Source: Burkholderia sp. 4M9327F10 (GTDB lineage: Bacteria > Pseudomonadota > Gammaproteobacteria > Burkholderiales > Burkholderiaceae). Taken from it: a stretch of 51,484 nt of DNA. Made by a program: the position numbers and the translations under genes. The notes beneath the pieces are model-generated. The model searched no databases. It had not been told where the DNA came from and was given only the letters and a program-made list of their open reading frames with translations. Shown one piece after another: positions 1 through 7,191 of this stretch; position 1 is the stretch's first letter, and each line of letters begins with the position of its first letter. The stretch covers positions 1 through 51,484 of the forward strand of contig NZ_SCNV01000061.1 of assembly GCF_005503145.1 (NCBI RefSeq), in the 5' to 3' direction.

Positions 1-776
1 CAACCGTTGCGCCGAAGCCCGCCGCTCCGCGTGTGAACGTGCCGGTGCCCACCCCCGGCGCGCCGCGTCGCGCCCAGGAAGCCGCACCCGCACGCGGCCC
101 GGCTTCCCCGGCCCCACGTAACGGGGCACAGGGCGCATATGGTGGGCAAAGCGGCGAGAGCTTGCCGCCGGTGGCGCCGTGGGACGACATGCCCCCCGAC
201 GACTACGTGCCGCTGTCGGCCGAGGACGATTACTTCGGGCCGCCCGACGACGGCTACATGCCGGTATTCGACGTCGGCCCCGATGACGTGCGTGTGCCGG
301 CCGCCGCGCTCGCACCGGCGCCGCTCGACACGCGTCCGCTGCCGCCTGCCATCCCGCTCGACGCCATCGGCTTCGACGGCGACTGGCCGGCCCTCGCCGT
401 GGGCCTCGCGCTCAAAGGCATTTCCTATCAGCTCGCCTTCAACAGCGAACTGATGGCGCTCGAAGGCGGCATGCTCAAGCTGAACGTGCCGGTCCCGCAG
501 TATGCTGAAGCCTCGCAGGTCGCCAAGCTCAAGGTGGCGCTCGCCGAGCGTCTCGGCAAGGCGGTCGACGTGCAGGTCGAAGTCGGCCCGGCGCGCCGCA
601 CGGCAGCGGCGTTCGACGCGGCCGCCCGCGCCCAGCGTCAGAAGGACGCCGAGCGCGAAATCGGCGCCGATCCGTTTGTCCAGTCGCTGATCCGCGAGTT
701 CGGCGCGAGCATCGTGCCCGGCTCGATCCGGCCAATCGCACCGGACGCCGCCGGCAGCACCTCGTCAACCCATTGA
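1..776 (+). CDS. dnaX: DNA polymerase III subunit gamma/tau, C-terminal part (5' truncated by window)
   Basis: The reading frame is already open at base 3 and runs to the stop at 774-776, so only the last ~258 codons are present. The visible part starts with a Pro/Ala/Arg-rich linker, followed by an acidic stretch (PPDDYVPLSAEDDY) and a compact C-terminal domain of about 150 residues that ends in a short Ser/Thr tail. A disordered linker followed by a small folded domain is what tau subunits of proteobacteria show. In that family the C-terminal domain binds the polymerase alpha subunit, and the N-terminal AAA+ clamp-loader domain would lie outside the window. The identification rests mainly on the downstream ybaB and recR, a very conserved order after dnaX, because no ATPase motif is visible here. 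A less likely alternative is another Pro/Ala-rich protein. Confidence 0.82.
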   Translation, partial: TVAPKPAAPRVNVPVPTPGAPRRAQEAAPARGPASPAPRNGAQGAYGGQSGESLPPVAPWDDMPPDDYVPLSAEDDYFGPPDDGYMPVFDVGPDDVRVPAAALAPAPLDTRPLPPAIPLDAIGFDGDWPALAVGLALKGISYQLAFNSELMALEGGMLKLNVPVPQYAEASQVAKLKVALAERLGKAVDVQVEVGPARRTAAAFDAAARAQRQKDAEREIGADPFVQSLIREFGASIVPGSIRPIAPDAAGSTSSTH

Positions 777-836
777 TTAGCGGCGCACCATAGCGCCACA
801 TTCCCAAATTTCACGCTATCAAGAAGGAGCATGTCC

Positions 837-1163
837 ATGATGAAAGGCCAACTCGCCGGGCTGATGAAGCAGGCCCAGCAGATGCAGGAAAACATGAAGA
901 AGATGCAGGAGCAGCTTGCACAGATCGAGGTGGAAGGGCAGTCGGGCGCCGGTCTAGTCAAGGTGACGATGACGTGCAAGAACGACGTGCGCCGCGTCTC
1001 GATCGACCCGAGCCTGCTCGCTGACGACAAGGACATGCTGGAAGACCTCGTCGCCGCCGCATTTAACGACGCTGTGCGCAAAGCCGAAGCGACCGCCCAG
1101 GAAAAAATGGGCGGCATGACCTCGGGCCTGCCGCTGCCGCCGGGCTTCAAGCTGCCGTTCTGA
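837..1163 (+). CDS. ybaB: YbaB/EbfC family nucleoid-associated protein
   Basis: A 108-residue protein beginning MMKGQLAGLMKQAQQMQ, with an N-terminal amphipathic helix rich in Met, Gln and Lys and a Gly/Leu/Pro-rich end (LPLPPGFKLPF). Both are typical of the YbaB/EbfC family of small dimeric DNA-binding proteins. Family members bind DNA as dimers, compact the nucleoid and are coupled genetically to recR. An ATG also occurs at 831, but the AAGGAG at 823-828 lies only two bases before it. The ATG at 837 has a spacing of eight bases, so I chose 837. The gene sits between dnaX and recR, the usual arrangement, and is probably co-transcribed with dnaX. Confidence 0.93.
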   Translation: MMKGQLAGLMKQAQQMQENMKKMQEQLAQIEVEGQSGAGLVKVTMTCKNDVRRVSIDPSLLADDKDMLEDLVAAAFNDAVRKAEATAQEKMGGMTSGLPLPPGFKLPF

Positions 1164-1192
1164 GCGCAGGCTGGATAGGTTTTTGCTGTGCC

Positions 1193-1227
1193 GCTTTCAT
1201 GCTGTGACGAAGCTGCGGCATGAAAGC
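1193..1227. repeat. Inverted repeat between ybaB and recR
   Basis: Ten bases GCTTTCATGC at 1193-1202 are repeated as GCATGAAAGC at 1218-1227, a perfect stem with a 15-base loop. No T-run follows, so it is not a standard intrinsic terminator on the plus strand. It could be an mRNA hairpin or a protein site. It lies just upstream of the 11-bp tandem array. Confidence 0.5.
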
Positions 1228-1280
1228 TGCGGCGAGCGGACGCGCGCCGTCGGCCCGTCCATCGCTGCAAGTAACATCCA

Positions 1281-1346
1281 GGCCAAAGCAAGGCCAAAGC
1301 AACGCCAAAGCAAGGCCAAAGCAAGGCCAAAGCAAGGCCAAAGCCA
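1281..1346. repeat. Six tandem copies of an 11-bp unit upstream of recR
   Basis: The unit GGCCAAAGCAA is repeated head to tail at 1281, 1292, 1303, 1314, 1325 and 1336. Units 1, 2, 4 and 5 are identical. Unit 3 starts with C and unit 6 ends CCA. The array fills the centre of the 226-base gap between ybaB and recR and ends 43 bases before the recR start. Because 11 is not a multiple of 3, copy-number change would shift any frame through it, which argues against translation. It is probably a slippage-prone minisatellite in the recR leader. Any regulatory effect is inference. Confidence 0.85.
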
Positions 1347-1389
1347 CGCCACACCCAGGTCACACCCACTTCGACACCGCCGATTCCGC

Positions 1390-1986
1390 ATGAAACAACC
1401 CTCCGCCTTGTCGGCGCTTGTCGAAGCGCTGCGCGCGCTGCCCGGTGTCGGGCCGAAATCCGCGCAGCGCATGGCCTATCACCTGATGCAGCACGACCGC
1501 GAGGGCGCGGAAAAGCTCGGCCATGCGCTGCTGTTTGCGACCGGGCATCTGCAGCACTGCGAGAAGTGCAATACCTTCACCGAGGCGCAGATCTGCGAGG
1601 TCTGCAGCGACGAGGAACGCGATCCGACGCTGCTGTGTGTCGTCGAGACGCCCGCCGACCAGATCATGCTCGAACAGACCATGACCTATCGCGGCCTGTA
1701 TTTCGTGCTGATGGGGCGGCTGAGCCCGCTCGACGGCATCGGCCCGAAGGAAATCCATTTCGACCGGCTCGTGAAGCGGGCTTCCGACGGCATCGTCAAG
1801 GAAGTCGTGCTCGCGACCAACTTCACCAACGAAGGTGAAGCGACCGCGCATTATCTCGGGCAGACGCTCAAGGCGCGCGGGCTCGCCGTGACGCGGCTGG
1901 CGCGCGGTGTGCCGGTGGGCGGCGAGCTCGAATATGTGGACGCAGGGACGATTGCGCGGGCGATGCTCGACCGGCGCTCGCTGTAG
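1390..1986 (+). CDS. recR: Recombination protein RecR
   Basis: A 198-residue protein of the normal family length. It begins with a helix-hairpin-helix segment (LPGVGPKSAQRM, about residues 18-29). A four-cysteine zinc finger follows (CEKCNTFTEAQICEVC), then a Toprim domain containing VVETPADQ. RecR acts with RecF and RecO to load RecA onto gapped DNA covered by SSB. The frame is open upstream to 1183, but that extension runs through the 11-bp tandem repeats and has no family character, so the ATG at 1390 is preferred. No clear Shine-Dalgarno sequence precedes it. Position after ybaB supports the call. Confidence 0.96.
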   Translation: MKQPSALSALVEALRALPGVGPKSAQRMAYHLMQHDREGAEKLGHALLFATGHLQHCEKCNTFTEAQICEVCSDEERDPTLLCVVETPADQIMLEQTMTYRGLYFVLMGRLSPLDGIGPKEIHFDRLVKRASDGIVKEVVLATNFTNEGEATAHYLGQTLKARGLAVTRLARGVPVGGELEYVDAGTIARAMLDRRSL

Positions 1987-2021
1987 CCGCCGCGCTTCGC
2001 ACAGATTGAGGAGACGACACC

Positions 2022-3245
2022 ATGAGCGCAATCCCTGACGCGACACGTCCCAGCGGCCCGCTCGCGGGCGTGAAGGTGCTCGAACTCGGCACGCTGATCG
2101 CCGGCCCGTTCGCGGCGCGCTTTCTCGGCGAGTTCGGCGCCGACGTGATCAAGATCGAAGACCCGAAGGGCGGCGATCCGCTGCGCAAGTGGCGCAAGCT
2201 CTACCCCGAAGCCGGCGGCACGTCGCTCTGGTGGGCCGTGCAGGCGCGCAACAAGCGCTCCATTACGATCAATCTGAAGGCCGAAGAGGGCAAGGAGATC
2301 GTGCGGCGGCTGGCAAAAGAAGCCGACATTGTGGTCGAGAATTTTCGCCCTGGGCTGCTGGAAAAGCTCGGCCTCGGCTATGACGTGCTGTCAGCCGAAA
2401 ACCCCGGCCTCGTGATGGTGCGTCTGTCCGGTTACGGACAGACGGGACCGTATCGCGACCGTCCTGGCTTCGGCGCGATCGCCGAATCGATGGGCGGTCT
2501 GCGCCATATCACCGGCTACCCGGATTTGCCGCCGCCGCGCATCGGCATTTCGATCGGCGATTCGATTGCTGCGCTGCATGGCGTGATCGGTGCGCTGATG
2601 GCGCTGCATCATCGCCAGGTGAACGGCGGCAAAGGGCAGGTGGTCGACGTCGCGCTCTACGAAGCGGTCTTCAACATGATGGAGAGCGTGGTGCCCGAGT
2701 ACGGCGTCTACGGCATGGTGCGCGAGCGTACCGGCGCATCGCTGCCGGGCATCGTGCCGTCCAACACGTATCCGTGCCGCGACGGCAGCATCGTGATCGG
2801 CGGTAATAGCGATCCGATTTTCAGGCGGCTGATGCTCGCCATCGAACGCGAAGATCTCGCCAACGATCCGGCGCTCGCGCACAACGACGGCCGCGTGCCG
2901 CGCACCCAGGAAATCGATGCGGCGATTGCTGCCTGGCTTGCCACCCGCACCATCGACGAGGCGCTTGAAGTGCTGAACGGCGCGGATGTGCCGGTGGGCC
3001 GCATCTACAGCGTGGCGGATATGTTCACGGATCCGCAGTTCATGGCGCGTCAGATGATCCAGCGCTTCAAATGGCAGGACGGCAAGGAAATCACCTTGCC
3101 GTCGGTCACGCCGAAGCTCTCCGAAACGCCTGGCGAAACACGCTGGCTTGGCCCGGAGCTAGGCGAGCATACGGATGAGATCTTGCGCTCGCTCGGCTAT
3201 GACGCCGGGCAGATTGCCAGCTTGCACGCGCAGCAGATTGTCTGA
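2022..3245 (+). CDS. CaiB/BaiF family (class III) CoA-transferase
   Basis: A 407-residue protein preceded by GAGGAG at good spacing from the ATG. It opens with GPLAGVKVLELGTLIAGPF and continues with GEFGADVIKIE, VENFRPG, RLSGYGQTGPY and GISIGDSIAALHG, the characteristic order of class III CoA-transferases. The Asp in GISIGDS corresponds to the catalytic aspartate that forms the acyl-CoA anhydride intermediate. Family members move CoA between acids such as succinate, formate/oxalate, carnitine or glutarate. The substrate cannot be told from the sequence. Class III enzymes often work in acid activation before beta-oxidation. It follows recR by 35 bases and may be co-transcribed, but a functional link is not obvious. 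Confidence 0.9.
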   Translation: MSAIPDATRPSGPLAGVKVLELGTLIAGPFAARFLGEFGADVIKIEDPKGGDPLRKWRKLYPEAGGTSLWWAVQARNKRSITINLKAEEGKEIVRRLAKEADIVVENFRPGLLEKLGLGYDVLSAENPGLVMVRLSGYGQTGPYRDRPGFGAIAESMGGLRHITGYPDLPPPRIGISIGDSIAALHGVIGALMALHHRQVNGGKGQVVDVALYEAVFNMMESVVPEYGVYGMVRERTGASLPGIVPSNTYPCRDGSIVIGGNSDPIFRRLMLAIEREDLANDPALAHNDGRVPRTQEIDAAIAAWLATRTIDEALEVLNGADVPVGRIYSVADMFTDPQFMARQMIQRFKWQDGKEITLPSVTPKLSETPGETRWLGPELGEHTDEILRSLGYDAGQIASLHAQQIV

Positions 3246-3253
3246 GCCCCGGC

Positions 3254-4228
3254 TTACGGCGTAATCACCACCTTGCCCACGACGCGGCGCTCGGCCATCT
3301 CCCGCAGCGCCCGCCCGGTTTCCTCGAGCGGATAGTGCGCCGAGACGTAGGGCCGCAGCTTGCCTTCGCCTATCCATCCGGTCATTTGCCTGAACGCTGC
3401 CGCGTTGTGCTGCGGCTCGCGTTTGGCGAAATCGCCCCAGAACACGCCGACGAGGCTGGCGCCTTTTAGCAGCGTCAGATTGAGCGGCAATCTGGGAATC
3501 TCACCGTTGGCAAAGCCCACGACGAGATAACGCCCGCGCCAGCCTATGCTGCGAAACGCCGGCTCGGCGTAAATTCCGCCGACCGGATCGTAGATCACGT
3601 CGGGCCCTTTACCGCCGGTGAGCGCCTTGATGCGCTCGCGCAGGTCTTCGGTGCTGTAGTTGATGGTGGCGTCGGCGCCGTGCTTCACGCAGATGGCGAG
3701 CTTTTCAGCGGAGGAGGCCGCGGCGATAACCCGCGCTCCGAGCGCCTTGCCGATCTCCACTGCCGCGAGTCCAACCCCGCCGGCCGCGCCCAGCACCAGC
3801 ATCGTTTCGCCGGCCTTCAGCGCGCCGCGGTCGACCACCGCATGGTGCGATGTTCCGTATGCGAGCGTGAAGGCTGCCGCGATCGAGAAGTCGATGCCCT
3901 CGGCGAGCGGTACACAGGCGGCCGCTGGCGCAACGGCCTGCTCGGCAAAGCCGCCATAGCCCGTGAATGCCACGACGCGCGCACCCGGCTGAAACTGCGT
4001 CACCCCGGCGCCGACCGCGCGAACCACGCCAGCCACTTCCGAACCCGGCGTGAAAGGCAGCGGCGGCTTGACCTGGTATTTATTCTCGATGATCAGCACG
4101 TCGGGAAAATTCACGCTGGCCGCCTTGACGTCGATGACAACTTCACCGGCTTGCGGTGTCAGCTCAGGCAGATCGACGACCTCCAGGCTCTCAGGCGGGC
4201 CATACTGATTGCAGCGAATCGCGCGCAT
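3254..4228 (-). CDS. NADPH:quinone oxidoreductase family protein (MDR superfamily, zinc-less)
   Basis: A 324-residue protein starting MRAIRCNQYGPPESLEV. It contains the N-terminal GroES-like fold (PGSEVAGVVRAVGAGV) and a Rossmann nucleotide-binding loop (VLGAAGGVGLAAVEIGK). It also has DVIYDPVGG, typical of QOR-like medium-chain dehydrogenase/reductases. The cysteine cluster of zinc-containing alcohol dehydrogenases is absent. The frame extends ten codons further upstream, but GGAG seven to eight bases before the ATG at 4228 decides for that start. It is convergent with the CoA-transferase, with only eight bases between stops, and divergent from surE. It probably reduces quinones or alpha,beta-unsaturated carbonyls with NADPH. 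The exact substrate is unknown. Confidence 0.88.
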   Translation of the reverse strand: MRAIRCNQYGPPESLEVVDLPELTPQAGEVVIDVKAASVNFPDVLIIENKYQVKPPLPFTPGSEVAGVVRAVGAGVTQFQPGARVVAFTGYGGFAEQAVAPAAACVPLAEGIDFSIAAAFTLAYGTSHHAVVDRGALKAGETMLVLGAAGGVGLAAVEIGKALGARVIAAASSAEKLAICVKHGADATINYSTEDLRERIKALTGGKGPDVIYDPVGGIYAEPAFRSIGWRGRYLVVGFANGEIPRLPLNLTLLKGASLVGVFWGDFAKREPQHNAAAFRQMTGWIGEGKLRPYVSAHYPLEETGRALREMAERRVVGKVVITP

Positions 4229-4342
4229 TTCGTCTCCATTTCGATCGGGGTTCAGCAAGGTATTCTGAAGTGTAAATCAAGCCGAACGACCGTGCGTTTT
4301 TTCCGCGCGGCGTAGGCCCGTTCCGCAATGCCCGGGCTGTCG

Positions 4343-4371
4343 TTCGCGCGTCTTCTTTCCTCGGTTACAAT
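4343..4371 (+). promoter_or_regulatory. Candidate surE promoter giving a leaderless or near-leaderless mRNA
   Basis: A good -10 hexamer TACAAT lies at 4366-4371, with TTCGCG 17 bases upstream at 4343-4348 as a weak -35. Only six bases (CGCCGC) separate the -10 from the surE ATG at 4378. Transcription normally starts about six to seven bases after the -10, so the start site would fall on or next to the ATG. No Shine-Dalgarno sequence is visible before surE, which agrees with leaderless initiation. The other 90 bases of the gap to the divergent oxidoreductase show no further clear element. Confidence 0.5.
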
Positions 4372-4377
4372 CGCCGC

Positions 4378-5136
4378 ATGCGAATCCTACTCAGCAACGA
4401 CGACGGTTATCTGGCGCCAGGCCTCGCTGCGCTTTATGAAGCGCTGAAGGCATTTGCCGATGTCACTGTGATGGCGCCCGAGCAGAACTGCAGCGGCGCC
4501 TCGAACTCCTTGACGCTCTCGCGGCCGCTATCGGTGCTGCGCTCGTCGACGGGTTTCTATTACGTGAACGGCACGCCGACCGATTCCGTGCATATCGCCC
4601 TGACCGGCATGCTGGACCACACGCCCGATCTGGTCGTCTCCGGTATCAACAACGGCCAGAACATGGGTGAGGACACGCTGTACTCGGGCACGGTCGCCGC
4701 GGCCACCGAGGGCATCATGTTCGGTGTGCCGGCCATTGCGTTTTCGCTGGTCGACAAGGACTGGGGGCATCTCGACGCCGCCACCCGCGTGGCCGCTGAA
4801 ATCGTCGCGCATTATCTCGGGCATCCGCTGCCCGGCAACCCGTTGCTGAACGTCAATATTCCCAATCTGCCGTACGAGCAGCTTGGCGACTGGCGCATCA
4901 CGCGTCTGGGCAAGCGGCATCCGTCGCAGCCGGTGATCCGCCAGACCAATCCGCGCGGCGAACCGATCTACTGGATCGGTCCGTCCGGCAGCGCGCGCGA
5001 TGCGAGCGAGGGCACCGATTTCCATGCGGTTGCCAACGGCCATGTGTCGATCACGCCGCTGCAACTCGATCTGACCCATACCGACATGCTGCCCGCCGCG
5101 CGCGACTGGCTGCGCGCCGGGAGCGGCGCTTCATGA
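4378..5136 (+). CDS. surE: 5'/3'-nucleotidase SurE
   Basis: A 252-residue protein starting MRILLSNDDGYLAPG. The paired Asp residues of SNDDG and the Asn of SGINNGQNMGEDTLYSGTVAAA form the metal-binding nucleotidase site of SurE. The protein has the usual family length. SurE hydrolyses nucleoside 5'- and 3'-monophosphates and short polyphosphate, and is linked to stationary-phase survival. The stop overlaps the pcm start by four bases (ATGA), which implies translational coupling. surE-pcm-nlpD-rpoS is a classic conserved order. The start has a -10 motif almost adjacent and no ribosome-binding sequence. Confidence 0.96.
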   Translation: MRILLSNDDGYLAPGLAALYEALKAFADVTVMAPEQNCSGASNSLTLSRPLSVLRSSTGFYYVNGTPTDSVHIALTGMLDHTPDLVVSGINNGQNMGEDTLYSGTVAAATEGIMFGVPAIAFSLVDKDWGHLDAATRVAAEIVAHYLGHPLPGNPLLNVNIPNLPYEQLGDWRITRLGKRHPSQPVIRQTNPRGEPIYWIGPSGSARDASEGTDFHAVANGHVSITPLQLDLTHTDMLPAARDWLRAGSGAS

Positions 5137-6239
5137 CCAACGAGCGCGCAAAGCGCTTTCCGCTTGGCCTCGAGGATCTGGTGCGTGAGCCACGCCGGCC
5201 CGAAGGACGCCCCGGCGAGGTGCGCGCGGCAAATCTCGCTGCCGCCGCCGAGCCGCGTGCGGGCGGGGGGCGCGGCAAGACAGCGGTGCGCGGCGACGCA
5301 ACGGCCAATCGCAGCACGGCGCGCGCGCCGGCCAAGGCGGCGGCGCCGGTGGTGGCGAAACCGGCTGTCAAGGTAACCAGCAATCTGGCCACCAAGCCGG
5401 CAGCCAACCTGACCACCAAGCCGGCCACCAAGCCGAGCGGCTCTTCCGTCAGTAAAACTGCTGCAGCCCTGGCTGCCTCGTCACCCGTCAGCCGGCCCGC
5501 ACCCAAGCCGCTTGCCGCGCGTCCGAGCGTCAAACCCGCCAGGCCCGCCGAACGCAGCAGCGCGCCCAATGTGCCTTTGAACGGCGCACTCGCGCTGACT
5601 TCGGAACGGGTTCGCGAACGCATGGTCGAACGCCTGCGGGCAAACGGCATCACAGATCAGCGCGTGGTGCATGCGATGTCGGTGGTGCCGCGCCATATGT
5701 TCGTGGATCCGGGACTTGCTACCCAGGCCTATGAGGATGCGGCCTTGCCGATCGGTCATCACCAGACCATCTCCAAGCCTTCGGTGGTGGCGCGGATGAT
5801 CGAGCTGGCCGCGGCCGGCCGCACGCTCACGAACGTGCTTGAGATCGGCACCGGCTGCGGTTATCAGGCGGCAGTGCTGAGCCAGGTTGCTCGCGATGTT
5901 TATTCGATTGAACGCATCAAACCGCTTTACGAGCGCGCCAAGACCAACTTGCGTCCGCTGCGCATTCCGAACATCCGGCTTCACTACGGTGACGGCCGCA
6001 TCGGTCTGCCGGCTGCCGCGCCGTTCGACGCGATCGTGATCGCCGCAGCCGGACTCGATGTGCCGCAGGCGTTGCTCGAGCAGCTCGCCATCGGCGGGCG
6101 CCTCGTTGCGCCGGTCGGCACGCAGGACGGCCAGACGCAGCAGGTACTCACGCTCGTCGAGCGCACCGGACCGGCGCAGTGGCGCGAGTCGCGGCTTGAT
6201 CGCGTTTTCTTTGTACCCTTAAAATCCGGAGTGATCTGA
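5133..6239 (+). CDS. pcm: Protein-L-isoaspartate O-methyltransferase with long low-complexity N-terminal extension
   Basis: A 368-residue protein. Residues from about 150 onward match PCMT: RERMVERLRANGI, VVPRHMFVDP, the conserved HHQTISKP loop, and the SAM-binding motif VLEIGTGCGYQAAVL. The family is usually about 210 residues, so roughly 150 residues are extra at the N-terminus. That part is Ala/Pro/Lys/Thr-rich with repeated short units such as TKPAANLTTKPATKPS, and is presumably disordered. The enzyme methylates L-isoaspartyl residues to start repair of aged proteins. The start overlaps the end of surE, so the extension is likely really translated. Similar but variable extensions are known in Burkholderia relatives as far as I recall. 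The extension's role is unknown. Confidence 0.93.
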   Translation: MTNERAKRFPLGLEDLVREPRRPEGRPGEVRAANLAAAAEPRAGGGRGKTAVRGDATANRSTARAPAKAAAPVVAKPAVKVTSNLATKPAANLTTKPATKPSGSSVSKTAAALAASSPVSRPAPKPLAARPSVKPARPAERSSAPNVPLNGALALTSERVRERMVERLRANGITDQRVVHAMSVVPRHMFVDPGLATQAYEDAALPIGHHQTISKPSVVARMIELAAAGRTLTNVLEIGTGCGYQAAVLSQVARDVYSIERIKPLYERAKTNLRPLRIPNIRLHYGDGRIGLPAAAPFDAIVIAAAGLDVPQALLEQLAIGGRLVAPVGTQDGQTQQVLTLVERTGPAQWRESRLDRVFFVPLKSGVI

Positions 6240-6244
6240 AACCG

Positions 6245-7180
6245 ATGACCATGAGCAAGTTGCGCGCGATGCAAAAAACCAGCCTGAATGTCCACCTGAC
6301 CGTAGCCCAGCGTAGCGTGTGCGTGGTCGCGCTCTCCCTGTTGACGGCCTGTGCGACACGGCTCGATAACGCGCCGGTCGTCGACAAATCCGGCGACCTC
6401 GGTACCCAGGCTGCGCAGCAGCCGGCGGCACCGGTGCCGCTGGGCCCGCCGCCTCCGGGTTATTACCGGGTGAAGCCGGGCGATACGCTGTACCGGATCG
6501 CGTTGGAGAACGGTCAGAACTATCGCGACATCGCGACGTGGAACAACCTGAGCAACCCGAACCAGATTGAAGTCGACCAGTTGCTGCGCGTGGCGCCTCC
6601 GGGTGCGAACGTTGCGGCGCTGACGCCGGGCGTGGCGACGTCGCCGATCGCCGGCGGCGGCGTGCAGACAGCGCCGCTTGGCAGTTCGCCGGCGCCGGGC
6701 CCAGGCGGCGCAGCCGGCGTGGCGTCAGTGCCGCCGGTCTACGGCGCGGGTTCGACCGCTACCACGATCCCGCCGCAACCGGCTGCGAGCGATTCGAGCG
6801 CGGCGCCCGCCAGCAACGTTGCTTTTGCATGGCCGGTGCGCGGTCCGATTCTCGGCACCTTCGACGATTCGGCCAACAAGGGCGTCAATATCGGCGGGGC
6901 TGCCGGCGATCCGGTGAAAGCGGCTGCCGATGGTCGCGTCGTTTATGCTGGAAATGGGCTGCGCGGTTACGGCAATCTCATTATCATCAAGCATGATGCA
7001 ACTTATCTGACGGCGTATGCACATAACCGCGCTTTGATGGTAAAAGAGGGAGACGCGGTGACCAAGGGGCAGAAGATCGCCGAAATGGGCAATAGCGATT
7101 CGGACCGTGTGATGTTGCATTTCGAAGTTCGCCGACAGGGTAAGCCTGTCGACCCACTGAAGTATTTGCCGCCGCAATAA
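6245..7180 (+). CDS. nlpD: NlpD-type lipoprotein with LysM and degenerate M23 (LytM) domains
   Basis: A 311-residue protein. A hydrophobic segment ending in the lipobox LLTAC (about residues 33-37) makes it a lipoprotein. A LysM peptidoglycan-binding domain follows (YYRVKPGDTLYRIALENG, about residues 73-117), then a Pro/Ala/Gly-rich linker and a LytM domain near residues 195-308. In active M23 peptidases the metal is held by an HxxxD and an HxH motif. Here the first region reads NKGVNIGGAAGD, without that His, and the second reads VMLHFEV, without the first His of HxH. The domain is therefore probably non-catalytic, as in E. coli NlpD, which activates the amidase AmiC. A second ATG at 6251 is possible. 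The rpoS promoter commonly lies inside nlpD, but I did not identify it. Confidence 0.92.
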   Translation: MTMSKLRAMQKTSLNVHLTVAQRSVCVVALSLLTACATRLDNAPVVDKSGDLGTQAAQQPAAPVPLGPPPPGYYRVKPGDTLYRIALENGQNYRDIATWNNLSNPNQIEVDQLLRVAPPGANVAALTPGVATSPIAGGGVQTAPLGSSPAPGPGGAAGVASVPPVYGAGSTATTIPPQPAASDSSAAPASNVAFAWPVRGPILGTFDDSANKGVNIGGAAGDPVKAAADGRVVYAGNGLRGYGNLIIIKHDATYLTAYAHNRALMVKEGDAVTKGQKIAEMGNSDSDRVMLHFEVRRQGKPVDPLKYLPPQ

Positions 7181-7191
7181 GCGATACGACC

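Noticed and set aside
1183..1389. Upstream extension of recR
   Set aside because: It reads through the 11-bp tandem repeats, lacks conservation features and RecR already has full length from 1390.
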